In this document: positions 16,427 through 25,230 of the stretch, piece after piece | Layout of the letters: each line of letters opens with the position of its first letter | Numbering within the stretch: the stretch's first letter is position 1 | DNA from: Streptomyces humi | Lineage (GTDB): Bacteria > Actinomycetota > Actinomycetes > Streptomycetales > Streptomycetaceae | NCBI RefSeq assembly: GCF_001005085.2 | Contig: NZ_LBMU02000029.1 | Span: 171,908 to 235,907, forward strand | Direction: 5' to 3' | Length of the DNA stretch: 64,000 nt | Made by a program: the position numbers and the translations under genes | Notes under the pieces: generated by a model | Seen by the model: the letters and a program-made list of their open reading frames with translations, nothing else | Told to the model about the DNA's origin: nothing | Database searches by the model: none

Positions 16427-16466
16427 TTGACTTCGATAGTTGAAGGCATAGTCTCTGCAACGTTGC
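16427..16466 (+). promoter_or_regulatory. glcP promoter with palindromic operator candidate
   Basis: TTGACT (16427-16432), a 16-base spacer and TAGTCT (16449-16454) form a good promoter. The perfect palindrome GCAACGTTGC (16457-16466) sits at the expected start point. Its central CG and position resemble LacI/GalR-family operators. The leader to the GTG at 16566 is about 105 bases. The rest of the 248-base gap after smc shows nothing clear. Confidence 0.6.
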
Positions 16467-16565
16467 TTTTACCTTCAGGTGTGAGCGGCGTGAACTTGTG
16501 CGCCACTTGACCTGAGAGGGCTCACCCCCCACCCGGCAGCGTTGCCGGTGGCCCGAGGAGTTTTT

Positions 16566-17984
16566 GTGACCAGCACTGCGCAGGCACCCCAGTCAGGAGC
16601 CGGGACGGCTCACCCCGATCATCTCGGGCATGTCATCTTCATCGCGGCGGCGGCCGCGATGGGCGGGTTCCTCTTCGGCTACGACAGCTCCGTCATCAAC
16701 GGCGCCGTCGAGGCGATCCGGAGCCGTTACGACATCGGGTCCGCGGCCCTCGCCCAGGTCATCGCCGTCGCCCTGATCGGCTGCGCCATCGGCGCCGCGA
16801 CCGCGGGCCGGATAGCCGACCGCATCGGCCGCATCCGGTGCATGCAGATCTCCGCCGTGCTGTTCACCATCAGCGCCGTCGGTTCGGCGCTGCCGTTCGC
16901 CCTGTGGGACCTCGCCTTCTGGCGGATCGTCGGCGGCTTCGCCATCGGCATGGCCTCCGTGATCGGTCCCGCCTACATCGCCGAGGTCGCCCCGCCGGCG
17001 TACCGCGGCCGGCTCGGGTCCTTCCAGCAGGCCGCGATCGTCATCGGCATCGCCATCTCGCAGCTGGTCAACTGGGGTCTGCTCAACGCCGCCGGAGGCG
17101 ACCAGCGCGGCAAGCTGATGGGCCTGGAGGCCTGGCAGGTCATGCTGGGCGTCATGGTGATCCCGGCCGTCCTGTACGGCCTGCTCTCCTTCGCGATCCC
17201 CGAGTCCCCGCGCTTCCTGCTCTCCGTCGGCAAGCGGGAACGCGCCCGCGCGATCCTCGAAGAGGTCGAGGGCAAGAGCGCGAACCTGGACGCCCGCGTC
17301 GCCGAGATCGAGCACGCGATGAAGAGCGAGCACAAGTCCACGTTCAAGGACCTGCTCGGCGGCTCCTTCTTCTTCAAGCCGATCGTCTGGGTCGGTATCG
17401 GCCTCTCCGTCTTCCAGCAGTTCGTCGGCATCAACGTCGCGTTCTACTACTCCTCGACGCTGTGGCAGTCGGTGGGCGTCGACCCGACGGACTCGTTCTT
17501 CTACTCCTTCACGACCTCGATCATCAACATCATCGGCACCGTGATCGCGATGATCTTCGTGGACCGCATCGGCCGCAAGCCGCTGGCCCTGATCGGTTCG
17601 GTCGGCATGGTCGTCGGTCTCGGCCTGGAGGCCTGGGCCTTCTCGTACGACCTGGTGGACGGCAAGCTCCCCGCGACGCAGGGCTGGATCGCCCTGATCG
17701 CCGCGCACGTCTTCGTCCTCTTCTTCGCCCTGTCCTGGGGTGTGGTCGTCTGGGTCTTCCTCGGCGAGATGTTCCCGAACCGGATCCGTGCCGCCGCGCT
17801 GGGCGTGGCCGCCTCCGCGCAGTGGATCGCCAACTGGGCCATCACCGCGAGCTTCCCGTCGCTGGCCGACTGGAACCTCTCCGCGACCTACGTGATCTAC
17901 ACGGTCTTCGCGGCCCTCTCCATTCCCTTCGTGCTCAAGTTCGTCAAGGAGACGAAGGGCAAGTCGCTGGAGGAGATGGGCTGA
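16566..17984 (+). CDS. glcP: Major facilitator sugar (glucose) permease
   Basis: This 472-residue, 12-helix MFS transporter is of the sugar porter family. It shows GFLFGYDSSVINGA in helix 1, the loop motif GRIADRIGRI, PAYIAEVAPPAYRGR and PESPRFLL. The helix 7 motif is QQFVGINVAFYYSS and the C-terminal loop is FVDRIGRKPL. It matches my memory of GlcP, the glucose-proton symporter of S. coelicolor (glcP1), which lies next to smc there. The GTG at 16566 has GAGGAG five bases upstream, which decides it over the upstream ATG at 16542. A promoter with a possible operator lies about 110-140 bases upstream and a strong hairpin follows. Confidence 0.93.
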   Translation: MTSTAQAPQSGAGTAHPDHLGHVIFIAAAAAMGGFLFGYDSSVINGAVEAIRSRYDIGSAALAQVIAVALIGCAIGAATAGRIADRIGRIRCMQISAVLFTISAVGSALPFALWDLAFWRIVGGFAIGMASVIGPAYIAEVAPPAYRGRLGSFQQAAIVIGIAISQLVNWGLLNAAGGDQRGKLMGLEAWQVMLGVMVIPAVLYGLLSFAIPESPRFLLSVGKRERARAILEEVEGKSANLDARVAEIEHAMKSEHKSTFKDLLGGSFFFKPIVWVGIGLSVFQQFVGINVAFYYSSTLWQSVGVDPTDSFFYSFTTSIINIIGTVIAMIFVDRIGRKPLALIGSVGMVVGLGLEAWAFSYDLVDGKLPATQGWIALIAAHVFVLFFALSWGVVVWVFLGEMFPNRIRAAALGVAASAQWIANWAITASFPSLADWNLSATYVIYTVFAALSIPFVLKFVKETKGKSLEEMG

Positions 17985-18043
17985 CCCGCCCCCTCGACTC
18001 GGGGAGAAGGGCCAAGTCCCCGCTGCCCCTCTCCTCGTACCCC

Positions 18044-18082
18044 CCGTCGCCCCGCCCGGTCACTGCCCGGGCGGGGCGACGG
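18044..18082 (+). terminator. Hairpin terminator after glcP
   Basis: A perfect 16-base-pair stem (18044-18059 with 18067-18082, arm CCGTCGCCCCGCCCGG) has a 7-base loop, 59 bases after the glcP stop. Being symmetrical, it could also stop transcription from the convergent luciferase-like gene. Confidence 0.8.
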
Positions 18083-18093
18083 CTCCGCGTCCA

Positions 18094-18231
18094 CCGCGAC
18101 GCGATCCATGCCACACCCCGTCGATCGGCCGCGACGCGACCCGTGCCGCACCCGATCGGTCTGCCGCGACACGATCCGTGCCGCCCCTCTTCCCCGCCGC
18201 ATCGCAGATCCGTGCCGCACCCCCTCTTCTT
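18094..18231. repeat. Four degenerate 35-bp tandem repeats
   Basis: Units begin at 18094, 18129, 18164 and about 18197 and share CCGCGACNCGAYCCGTGCCGC with decay toward the last unit. They lie in the convergent gap between glcP and the luciferase-like gene. No gene is visible in this 385-base stretch. Confidence 0.7.
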
Positions 18232-18295
18232 CTTCCGCCGCATCGGTGATCGGCCACGACGGTGGTGTCCGGCGGTGCCGGGCCGCGCCGTACCC

Positions 18296-18345
18296 GTCCC
18301 GTCCCGTCCCGCCCCGTCCCGCCCCGTCCCGCCCCGCCCCGTCCC
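18296..18345. repeat. Pentanucleotide repeat (GTCCC/GCCCC)
   Basis: About ten units of GTCCC and GCCCC alternate, ending 25 bases before the stop of the luciferase-like gene. It is a simple-sequence tract likely to vary in length between strains. Confidence 0.8.
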
Positions 18346-18369
18346 GTTCGCGGCCGGTGCCCGCGCCCG

Positions 18370-19341
18370 CTATGCCGGCAGCGCCGGGAGCACGGTCTCC
18401 GCGAACAGCCGTAGGCTCCGCCAGCCCTCCTCGACCGGCATTCCGCCCGCCAGGGGATGCAGCACCAGGTTGTCCAGCCCCGCCGACACGCACTGCTCCG
18501 GCGTGAGGATGCGGTAAACGCCCTCCGCGCGGAGTTCCGCCACCGTCGTCGCCCCCGAACGCACCGCCGAGTGGATGTCCCCGGACTGCCAGGACGCGTA
18601 GGTCCGGGCCTCGTGCAGGAAGTGCTCCCCGTACCGCTCCCACGCCCGGTCCGGGTCCTCGGCGATGTGCAGGAGCGGTGTCTCGGCCGTCGGCATCATC
18701 GTCCAGCCCTCCGTGCCGTACTCGGTGAGCCGTTCCTTGTAGTACGCCTCCAGTTCCGGAAGGTGCGCGCTCGGGAAGAACGGCAGGCCGAGCCGGGCCG
18801 CCCGGCGGGCGGCGGCCTTGGAGGAGCCGCCCACCAGCAGCAGCGGGTGCGGGTCGGTGAAGGGGCGCGGTGTGACCCGTACCGTACGGCCCCGGTACTC
18901 GAACTCCTCGCCGCTCCATGCTTTCAGCACCGTCTCCAGCACCTCGTCCTGGAGCCGCCCCCGCCGCTTCCAGTCCACGTCGAACAGGGCGTACTCCTCA
19001 GGCCGGTAACCGATCCCGGCCACCGTCACCAGCCGCCCGCCGCTGAGCAGGTCGAGCACCGCGATGTCCTCCGCCAGCCGCAGCGGGTCGTGCAGCGGGC
19101 CGATCACGGCCGACACGGTCACCGCGATGGACCGTGTCGCCCCGAACACGGCGCCCGCGAACGCGAACGGCGACGGGAGCCAGTTGTTGTCCACCCCGTG
19201 GTGCTCCTCGGTCTGGACCGTGGTGACCCCGTGTGTGTCGGCGTACGCGGCCATCTCCACGGCCGCCCGGTAACGGGCCCCCAGGGACGCGGAGTCGGCC
19301 CCGGGCTCGACGAGGTTGAAGCGAACGACCGAGACGGGCAT
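18370..19341 (-). CDS. LLM-class (luciferase-like) flavin-dependent oxidoreductase
   Basis: This 323-residue protein has the bacterial-luciferase TIM barrel. The start VVRFNLVEPG is followed by TVQTEEHHGVDNNWLPSPFAF, LHDPLRLAEDIAVLDLLSGGR and GIGYRPEEY, all typical of F420- or FMN-dependent LLM enzymes. The C-terminal LHPLAGGMPVEEGWRSLRLFAE is usual for the subgroup. The substrate and whether F420 or FMN is used cannot be read from the sequence. AAGGGGAA precedes the ATG. It lies 57 bases after the NCS1 permease on the same strand, so the two may be cotranscribed, though a small hairpin (CTGACGGTGCGTCAG) lies at the junction. Confidence 0.85.
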   Translation of the reverse strand: MPVSVVRFNLVEPGADSASLGARYRAAVEMAAYADTHGVTTVQTEEHHGVDNNWLPSPFAFAGAVFGATRSIAVTVSAVIGPLHDPLRLAEDIAVLDLLSGGRLVTVAGIGYRPEEYALFDVDWKRRGRLQDEVLETVLKAWSGEEFEYRGRTVRVTPRPFTDPHPLLLVGGSSKAAARRAARLGLPFFPSAHLPELEAYYKERLTEYGTEGWTMMPTAETPLLHIAEDPDRAWERYGEHFLHEARTYASWQSGDIHSAVRSGATTVAELRAEGVYRILTPEQCVSAGLDNLVLHPLAGGMPVEEGWRSLRLFAETVLPALPA

Positions 19342-19398
19342 GGGAGTTCCCCTTCACCTTGGCCGGCGGCTGTGGCGGGGACAGTAGCTGACGGTGCG

Positions 19399-20877
19399 TC
19401 AGACAGCCAGAGGCGCGGGCTCCCCGGCCGCCGCCGGCACCACCGCCGGCTTCGGCAGCACCGCGTACACCAGGCCCGAGACGACGATCGTCGCCAGCCA
19501 GCCGAGTCCGTAGCGGCCGACGGGGTTGTTGGTGGCGAGCGGCCCGGTGAACCACTCGGACCCGGTGAACAGGAGGCCGGTCGCCAGCCCGAGCGCCCAG
19601 GCCGTCACGGCGGCGGGGGAGAAGCCCGCCCGGTACCAGTAGGCGCCGGCCGGGGTCGTGTCGAGGAGGGCGGCGGCGTCGTACTCGCGCCGACGGAGCA
19701 TGTCCACCCCGAAGACGCCCACCCACGCCGAGAACGCCACCGCGAGCAGGGTCAGGAAGGCGATGAACGAGCCCATGAAGGAGGCCGCCGCCAGCATCAG
19801 GACGGCGCCCAGGACGAGCGAGATCACCGCGTTGACCGAGACCGCCCAGTGGCGGTGGACGCGGAAGCCGAGCGTCTGCGCGGTGAAGCCCGCCGAGTAC
19901 ATGGACATCGCGTTGATCAGCAGCATGCCGACGAGGGCGATCAGCAGGTACGGCACCGCGAGCCACCGGGGGAGGGCCGCGCCCAGGAAGGAGACCGGGT
20001 CGGCGGCCCCGGCGAGGTCGGGCATGGACGACGCGGTCACCGCGCCCGTCAGCACCAGGGGGAGTACGACGATCCCCGCGCCGACGGCCGTGTTGCGCAC
20101 GATCGCCGGCGAGGACGCCGTACCCGGCAGATAGCGCGTGAAGTCGGGCGCGGCCGGCGCCCAGCTCATCCCGCCCGCCGCGATCAGCCCGACCCCGGTG
20201 ACCATCGCGGCCGTGGAGCCTGCGCCCTGCCCGAACACCCGGCCCCAGTCCGCCGTCACGGCCAGGCGGCCGACGACCAGCAGGGAGAAGGCCCCGAACA
20301 GCCAGGCCGCCCAGCGGTTGCAGCGCTGCACCACCCTGATGCCCATGCCCGAGATCACGAACGTCGCGGCCACGAAGAGCAGCAGGGTCACGATGATCAG
20401 CGCGGTGTTGCTCCGGACACCGAAGAGCACGTCCAGGACGGTCAGCAGGGCATAGGCGCCGGTCACCGCGTTGATCGTCTCCCAGCCCCAGCGCGCCACC
20501 CAGATCAGCCCGCCGGGGAGCAGGTTGCCGCGCTGCCCGAAGACCGCCCGTGACAGGGCCATGCCGGGGGCGCCCCCGCGTTTGCCCGCGATTCCGATCA
20601 GTCCGACCAGTCCGTAGGCCACCGCCGGCGCGACGCCGGCCACCACCAGGGTCTGCCAGAAGTTCAGCCCGAACGACACGGCCAGGCCGGCCCCCATGGT
20701 CACCAGCAGGACCGTGATGTTGGCGGCGATCCAGGTGGGCAGCAGACCGCGGGTCGTCGCGGTGCGCTCGGAGTCCGGAACCGGCTCGATGCCCCGGGTT
20801 TCGAGACCGTGGTGCGCCAGCGACTCTTCGAGATGTTCGAGCGCGCCGTCGTGACGGGCGGTGGTGCTCATGGTCAA
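19399..20877 (-). CDS. NCS1-family nucleobase/hydantoin/thiamine-type permease
   Basis: This 492-residue protein has about 12 membrane segments and matches the NCS1 (cytosine/purine, uracil, allantoin) symporter family. Features are WIAANITVLLVTMGAGL in helix 1, the RGGAPGMALSRAVFG loop and WAPAAPDFTRYLP, which includes the family's cation-site region. A cytoplasmic N-terminus of about 45 residues carries EPVPDSERTATTRGLLP. The substrate is not determinable; NCS1 members next to oxidoreductases often serve pyrimidine or hydantoin catabolism. An ATG six bases further in (20871) is an equally possible start. It is divergent from ftsY. Confidence 0.88.
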   Translation of the reverse strand: MTMSTTARHDGALEHLEESLAHHGLETRGIEPVPDSERTATTRGLLPTWIAANITVLLVTMGAGLAVSFGLNFWQTLVVAGVAPAVAYGLVGLIGIAGKRGGAPGMALSRAVFGQRGNLLPGGLIWVARWGWETINAVTGAYALLTVLDVLFGVRSNTALIIVTLLLFVAATFVISGMGIRVVQRCNRWAAWLFGAFSLLVVGRLAVTADWGRVFGQGAGSTAAMVTGVGLIAAGGMSWAPAAPDFTRYLPGTASSPAIVRNTAVGAGIVVLPLVLTGAVTASSMPDLAGAADPVSFLGAALPRWLAVPYLLIALVGMLLINAMSMYSAGFTAQTLGFRVHRHWAVSVNAVISLVLGAVLMLAAASFMGSFIAFLTLLAVAFSAWVGVFGVDMLRRREYDAAALLDTTPAGAYWYRAGFSPAAVTAWALGLATGLLFTGSEWFTGPLATNNPVGRYGLGWLATIVVSGLVYAVLPKPAVVPAAAGEPAPLAV

Positions 20878-20998
20878 TCATCGTACGTTAGACCGACTAA
20901 TCCGCTCAAAAGGTACGCACGTATTCGAGGGATCCCCACAGACTCCTTCGCGAGGGAACAAAGTCGGCCGTGAGGGAGGGATGGATACTGGACGGGTT

Positions 20999-22201
20999 AT
21001 GGAAACCGTCATCCTTGCTGTAGTCATCGCCGTGGTCGTGCTCGGCGCGCTCGGCGGGCTGGTCGTCGGCAGCCGGCGCAAGAAGTCGCTGCCCCCGCCG
21101 CCCCCCGCCGCGCCCGACATCACCGCGCCCCCGGCCGAGCCGCACGTCGGCGACGAGGCCGAGACGCCGCGCGACGAACCGCGCCGGACGATAGAGGAGG
21201 TCGATCTTCCCGACGGCTCGGCTCCCGTCGTCGTGGAGGAGCCGCCCGTCCCCGAAGCTCCCGCGATCGAGATCCCGGAGCCCACGGCCGGCCGCCTGGT
21301 CCGGCTGCGGACCCGGCTCTCCCGCTCCCAGAACGCCCTCGGCAAGGGGCTGCTCACGCTGCTCTCGCGCGAGCACCTCGACGAGGAGACCTGGGAGGAG
21401 GTCGAGGACACCCTGCTCACCGCCGACGTCGGTGTGCAGCCCACCACCGAACTGGTCGACCGGCTGCGCGAGCGCGTCAAGGTGCTCGGCACCCGCACCC
21501 CCGACGAGCTGCGCGGGCTGCTGCGCGAGGAGCTGCTCAAGCTGGTCGGCACCGACGTCGACCGCGCGGTGAGGACCGAGCCCGAGGACCGCAAGCCCGG
21601 CATCGTGATGGTCGTCGGCGTCAACGGCACCGGCAAGACCACCACCACCGGCAAGCTCGCCCGGGTGCTCGTCGCCGACGGCCGGACGGTCGTCCTCGGC
21701 GCCGCCGACACCTTCCGGGCCGCCGCCGCCGACCAGCTCCAGACCTGGGGCGAGCGGGTCGGTGCCCACACCGTGCGCGGGCCGGAGGCCGGCGACCCCG
21801 CCTCCGTCGCGTTCGACGCGGTGAAGGAGGGCAAGGAGATGGGTGTCGACGTCGTCCTCATCGACACCGCCGGGCGGCTCCACACCAAGACCGGGCTCAT
21901 GGACGAGCTCGGCAAGGTCAAGCGGGTCGTCGAGAAGCACGCCCCGCTGGACGAGGTGCTGCTCGTCCTCGACGCCACCACCGGGCAGAACGGCCTGGTC
22001 CAGGCCCGGGTGTTCGCCGAGGTCGTGGACATCACCGGCATCGTGCTCACCAAGCTGGACGGCACCGCGAAGGGCGGCATCGTGATCGCGGTCCAGCGCG
22101 AACTGGGGGTTCCGGTCAAGCTCATCGGCCTCGGCGAGGGCGCGGACGACCTGGCCCCGTTCGAGCCGGAGGCGTTCGTTGACGCCCTTATCGGGGAGTA
22201 G
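20999..22201 (+). CDS. ftsY: Signal recognition particle receptor FtsY
   Basis: FtsY is the membrane-docking GTPase that pairs with Ffh to deliver nascent membrane proteins to the translocon. The 400-residue product begins METVILAVVIAVVVLGALGG, a true N-terminal membrane segment typical of actinobacterial FtsY. An acidic Pro-rich A domain (about 25-100) and the NG GTPase domain follow. The GTPase has GVNGTGKTTTTGKLA (G1), DTFRAAAADQL, DTAGRLH (G3), TKLDGTAKGG (G4) and the final GLGEGADDLAPFEPEAFVDAL. An ATG at 20981 (MDTGRV) is an alternative start beside a GGAGGG sequence. A hairpin terminator follows. Confidence 0.95.
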   Translation: METVILAVVIAVVVLGALGGLVVGSRRKKSLPPPPPAAPDITAPPAEPHVGDEAETPRDEPRRTIEEVDLPDGSAPVVVEEPPVPEAPAIEIPEPTAGRLVRLRTRLSRSQNALGKGLLTLLSREHLDEETWEEVEDTLLTADVGVQPTTELVDRLRERVKVLGTRTPDELRGLLREELLKLVGTDVDRAVRTEPEDRKPGIVMVVGVNGTGKTTTTGKLARVLVADGRTVVLGAADTFRAAAADQLQTWGERVGAHTVRGPEAGDPASVAFDAVKEGKEMGVDVVLIDTAGRLHTKTGLMDELGKVKRVVEKHAPLDEVLLVLDATTGQNGLVQARVFAEVVDITGIVLTKLDGTAKGGIVIAVQRELGVPVKLIGLGEGADDLAPFEPEAFVDALIGE

Positions 22202-22230
22202 CGGCCGGGTGGATTCACCCGCAGCTGCGA

Positions 22231-22271
22231 GAAGCGCCCGTTCCCGAGACACAGTCGGGAGCGGGCGCTTC
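22231..22271. terminator. Bidirectional hairpin between ftsY and the primase-polymerase gene
   Basis: A 17-base-pair stem with one G-T wobble (22231-22247 with 22255-22271, arm GAAGCGCCCGTTCCCGA) has a 7-base loop and lies between two converging genes. Confidence 0.85.
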
Positions 22272-22286
22272 GCCGTGTGCGGCGCC

Positions 22287-22943
22287 CTACGCCCGCGAGC
22301 GGTGCGCCACGTACGCCAGCGTCCCCAGCAGCAGGCGCGCGGCCGGCGGCCTGGTCGCCGAGTCCAGGGCCGGCGGCCGCAGCCAGCGCACCGGGCCCAG
22401 CCCGGCCCGGTCCGACGGCGGCGCGGTGATGTGCGTACCGGAGCCGAGGCCGCGCAGGTCGAGCGAGGTCGGGTCGTCCCAGCCCATGCGGTAGAGCAGG
22501 CCGGGGAGTTCGGCGGCGGCTCCGGGGGCGACGAGGAAGTGGGCGCGGCCCTCCGGGGTGGCGGTGACCGGCCCGAGCGGCAGGCCCATGCGCTCCAGGC
22601 GGACCAGGGCGCGCCGCCCGGCGGGCTCGGCGACCTCGATGACGTCGAACGCGCGGCCGACCGGCAGCATCACGGCCGCGCCCGGGAACTCGCCCCAGGC
22701 CTTGGTGACCTCGTCGAGCGTGGCGCCCGCGGACACCTGGGGCGCGAAGTCCAGCGGATGCGCGCCCGGCGCGGGACAGTCGGCGTGCCCGCAGGAGCAC
22801 GCCCCGGCCGCGGCCCGGGCGCCCGGCACCACGTCCCAGCCCCACAGGCCGGTGAACTCGGCGACGGCGGTGCAGTCCGATGAACGACCGCGCCGACGTG
22901 TGCCGGAGCGGATCTCTCGAATGCCGCCGATCGTGAAGCCCAT
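22287..22943 (-). CDS. Bifunctional DNA primase/polymerase-domain protein
   Basis: This 218-residue protein matches the N-terminal prim-pol domain family common in actinobacteria: AAVAEFTGLWGWDVVPG-like start, CSCGHADCPAPGAHP (zinc-like Cys/His cluster, about residues 49-63) and a W-rich C-terminus. Full prim-pol enzymes carry two acidic metal ligands (DxD or DxE) in the palm. Here the equivalent stretch reads FDVIEV, so catalysis is uncertain. There is no helicase domain, unlike plasmid versions. It is a chromosomal stand-alone copy, convergent with ftsY and divergent from nsdA. The role is unknown. Confidence 0.8.
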   Translation of the reverse strand: MGFTIGGIREIRSGTRRRGRSSDCTAVAEFTGLWGWDVVPGARAAAGACSCGHADCPAPGAHPLDFAPQVSAGATLDEVTKAWGEFPGAAVMLPVGRAFDVIEVAEPAGRRALVRLERMGLPLGPVTATPEGRAHFLVAPGAAAELPGLLYRMGWDDPTSLDLRGLGSGTHITAPPSDRAGLGPVRWLRPPALDSATRPPAARLLLGTLAYVAHRSRA

Positions 22944-23400
22944 GCCCCCTCCAACGGGTCCGGCGCGCCGGTGGTTACGACACGGAACGGGACTGAAACG
23001 GAACGTGACGCTACGGCTCCGCTTTCCCGTCCGCCCGCACGGTCAAGGCGGCGCCTCGAAGCACCCCGGGTGGTGCACCTGAGGACACGCGCCCCCGAAT
23101 GCATCGTTCCGCCAACTCCCGGCCGTCCTATGTCAAGTGAATCGCGCCAAGGGCATCGTGAGTTCATTCGAAGGGGTGGCGAATGGTGGCGTTTCCGGGA
23201 TCGCCATGGCTGGACCAGTGATCGTAGGATTACTTTGAGTGCACGAGGCCTGGGGGCACATGCACTCGTGGGTATGCCGGAGGCAACTCGGGATCCCGTT
23301 CGAAGGGTGAGAACCGCGGGACGAGCGGCCGTATTTACCGGCATTCTGATAGGGCTTGGCGCATCCGGCATCAAGTGGTCTCAGGGATGGGGGCGTTCCA
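22944..23400. other. 457-bp upstream region of nsdA, no gene recognised
   Basis: This is the space between the primase-like gene and nsdA. It contains an inverted repeat (GAGTGCA near 23238 and TGCACTC near 23260) and an AT-richer patch (CGTATTTACCGGCATTCTGATAGG, 23330-23353) that probably contains the nsdA promoter. I see no convincing open reading frame or structured RNA. Confidence 0.4.
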
Positions 23401-24888
23401 GTGGGCGGCAACGGCGGAAGCGGGGCGACCGCGACCAGCACCGACAAGCGCCCCAATGAGCTGCTCAACTCGTGGTTCGTGCGCAGTGGCTGGTCGAAGG
23501 GCGAGCTGGCGCGGCAAGTGAACCGCAGAGCACGCCAGTTGGGGGCCAACCACATCTCCACCGACACGTCCAGGGTGCGCCGCTGGCTCGACGGGGAGAA
23601 CCCGCGCGAGCCGATCCCCAGGATCCTCTCCGAGCTGTTCTCCGAGCGGTTCGGCTGTGTCGTCTCGGTGGAGGACCTGGGTCTGCGGGCCGCACGCCAG
23701 TCACCCTCGGCGACCGGCGTCGACCTGCCCTGGACGGGCCCGCAGACAGTGGCCCTGCTCAGCGAGTTCTCGCGCAGCGACCTGATGCTGGCGCGGCGCG
23801 GCTTCCTCGGAACCTCGCTGGTCCTGTCGGCGGGCCCGTCCCTCATCGAGCCCATGCAGCGCTGGCTGGTCCCCTCGCCGGGCGGCCCGCAGCACGCGGC
23901 CAGCGAGTCGGCGGCCGAGTCCCGCCGGCCCGGCCGCCTCTCCAGGCCCGAGCTGGAACTGCTGGAGTCCACCACGGTGATGTTCCGCCAGTGGGACGCC
24001 CAGTGCGGCGGCGGACTGCGCCGCAAGGCGGTAGTCGGCCAGCTGCACGAGGTCACCGACCTGCTCCAGGAACCCCAGCCCGAGGCCACCTCCCGCAAGC
24101 TCTTCCAGGTCGCCGCCGAACTCGCCGAACTGGCCGGCTGGATGTCGTACGACGTCGGGCTCCAGCCCACCGCCCAGAAGTACTTCGTGCTCGCCCTGCA
24201 CGCGGCCAAGGAGGCCGGCGACAAGCCGCTCGGCTCGTACGTGCTGTCCAGCATGAGCCGCCAGATGATCCACCTCGGCCGGCCCGACGACGCGCTGGAA
24301 CTGATCCACCTCGCCCAGTACGGCAGCCGGGACTGCGCCAGCCCGCGCACCCAGTCGATGCTGTATGCGATGGAGGCCCGCGCCTACGCCAACATGGGCC
24401 AGCCCGGCAAGTGCAAGCGGGCGGTCCGGATGGCCGAGGACACCTTCGCCGAGGCCGACGAGTGGGACGACCCGGACCCCGACTGGATCCGCTTCTTCTC
24501 CGAGGCCGAGCTCTACGGCGAGAACTCGCACTCCTTCCGTGACCTCGCCTATGTCGCCGGCCGCAGCCCCACCTACGCGTCCCTGGCGGAGCCCCTGATG
24601 CAGCGTGCCGTGGAGCTGTTCGCCAAGGACGCCGAGCACCAGCGGTCGTACGCGCTGAACCTGATCGGCATGGCCACCGTGCACCTGCTGCGGGGCGAGG
24701 CCGAACAGAGCACGGTGCTCGCCTCCGAGGCCCTGGGCATCGCCAAGAAGGTGCGCTCCGAGCGCGTGAACACCCGTATTCGAAAGACGGTCGACTCGGC
24801 CGTCCGTGACCACGGCGACCTCGCGGCGGTCGTCGACCTCACCGAGCAGCTGGCCGCCGACCTGCCGGAGACCGCCGAAGCGGTCTGA
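23401..24888 (+). CDS. nsdA: Negative regulator of differentiation NsdA (TPR-like)
   Basis: This 495-residue protein matches NsdA of S. coelicolor, whose loss increases aerial development and antibiotic output. An N-terminal segment (about 15-75) resembles a helix-turn-helix (NSWFVRSGWSKGELARQV, STDTSRVRRWLDGENPRE). Residues about 190-480 are an all-helical tetratricopeptide-like array (for example AAELAELAGWMSYDVG, AYANMGQPGKCKRAV). It contains RRGFLGTSLVLSAGPSL, a Tat-like string of uncertain meaning that many Streptomyces TPR regulators share. The GTG at 23401 is chosen from the remembered start (GGNGGSG); a recognisable ribosome binding site is weak. The molecular target is not known to me. 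Confidence 0.9.
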   Translation: MGGNGGSGATATSTDKRPNELLNSWFVRSGWSKGELARQVNRRARQLGANHISTDTSRVRRWLDGENPREPIPRILSELFSERFGCVVSVEDLGLRAARQSPSATGVDLPWTGPQTVALLSEFSRSDLMLARRGFLGTSLVLSAGPSLIEPMQRWLVPSPGGPQHAASESAAESRRPGRLSRPELELLESTTVMFRQWDAQCGGGLRRKAVVGQLHEVTDLLQEPQPEATSRKLFQVAAELAELAGWMSYDVGLQPTAQKYFVLALHAAKEAGDKPLGSYVLSSMSRQMIHLGRPDDALELIHLAQYGSRDCASPRTQSMLYAMEARAYANMGQPGKCKRAVRMAEDTFAEADEWDDPDPDWIRFFSEAELYGENSHSFRDLAYVAGRSPTYASLAEPLMQRAVELFAKDAEHQRSYALNLIGMATVHLLRGEAEQSTVLASEALGIAKKVRSERVNTRIRKTVDSAVRDHGDLAAVVDLTEQLAADLPETAEAV

Positions 24889-25087
24889 CCTCCGGCGAAC
24901 CCGGACCCCGGCCGCGGCCGGCCCTCCCGAACTGCCCGACTCGGCTCCCCCATGCCAGGTCATTCGGAAGGCCACCGCGGCCGGCTCTTTTGTGCCGGGA
25001 GGCCTCCCCGGGAAGGTTGCGGCACGATAACGATCCCGCAGCCGGACATCTCGCAGTTCATCGACGCGTAACACGCAAGGCGCCTTC

Positions 25088-25125
25088 GTCACCCCGGCGA
25101 AACAACGAGGGGCACCGACCGAAAC
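25088..25125 (+). promoter_or_regulatory. GlnR box upstream of amtB-glnK-glnD
   Basis: GTCAC (25088), six bases, GAAAC (25099), six bases, GGGCA (25110), six bases, GAAAC (25121). This is the exact half-site spacing of the Streptomyces GlnR consensus (GTNAC-n6-GAAAC twice), with one weak half-site. It lies 106-143 bases before amtB. GlnR activates this operon under nitrogen limitation in S. coelicolor. The remainder of the 342-base gap after nsdA holds no gene. Confidence 0.8.
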
Positions 25126-25230
25126 CGCGCTGCGCCAATCTCATGGCGCATAACCGGCCCACCCCCCGCTTGACCGGACCGCTCACGCTCCGACCCGCAC
25201 GGGGCCGTACCAACCGACGAGGAGACGCCG

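Noticed and set aside
19387..19401. CTGACGGTGCGTCAG as a TetR operator
   Set aside because: Short stem that overlaps the permease stop codon inside a same-strand gene pair; a weak terminator or chance is likelier.
22971..23459. Reading frame overlapping the nsdA start
   Set aside because: Continues into nsdA in another frame, has no ribosome binding site and resembles nothing known.
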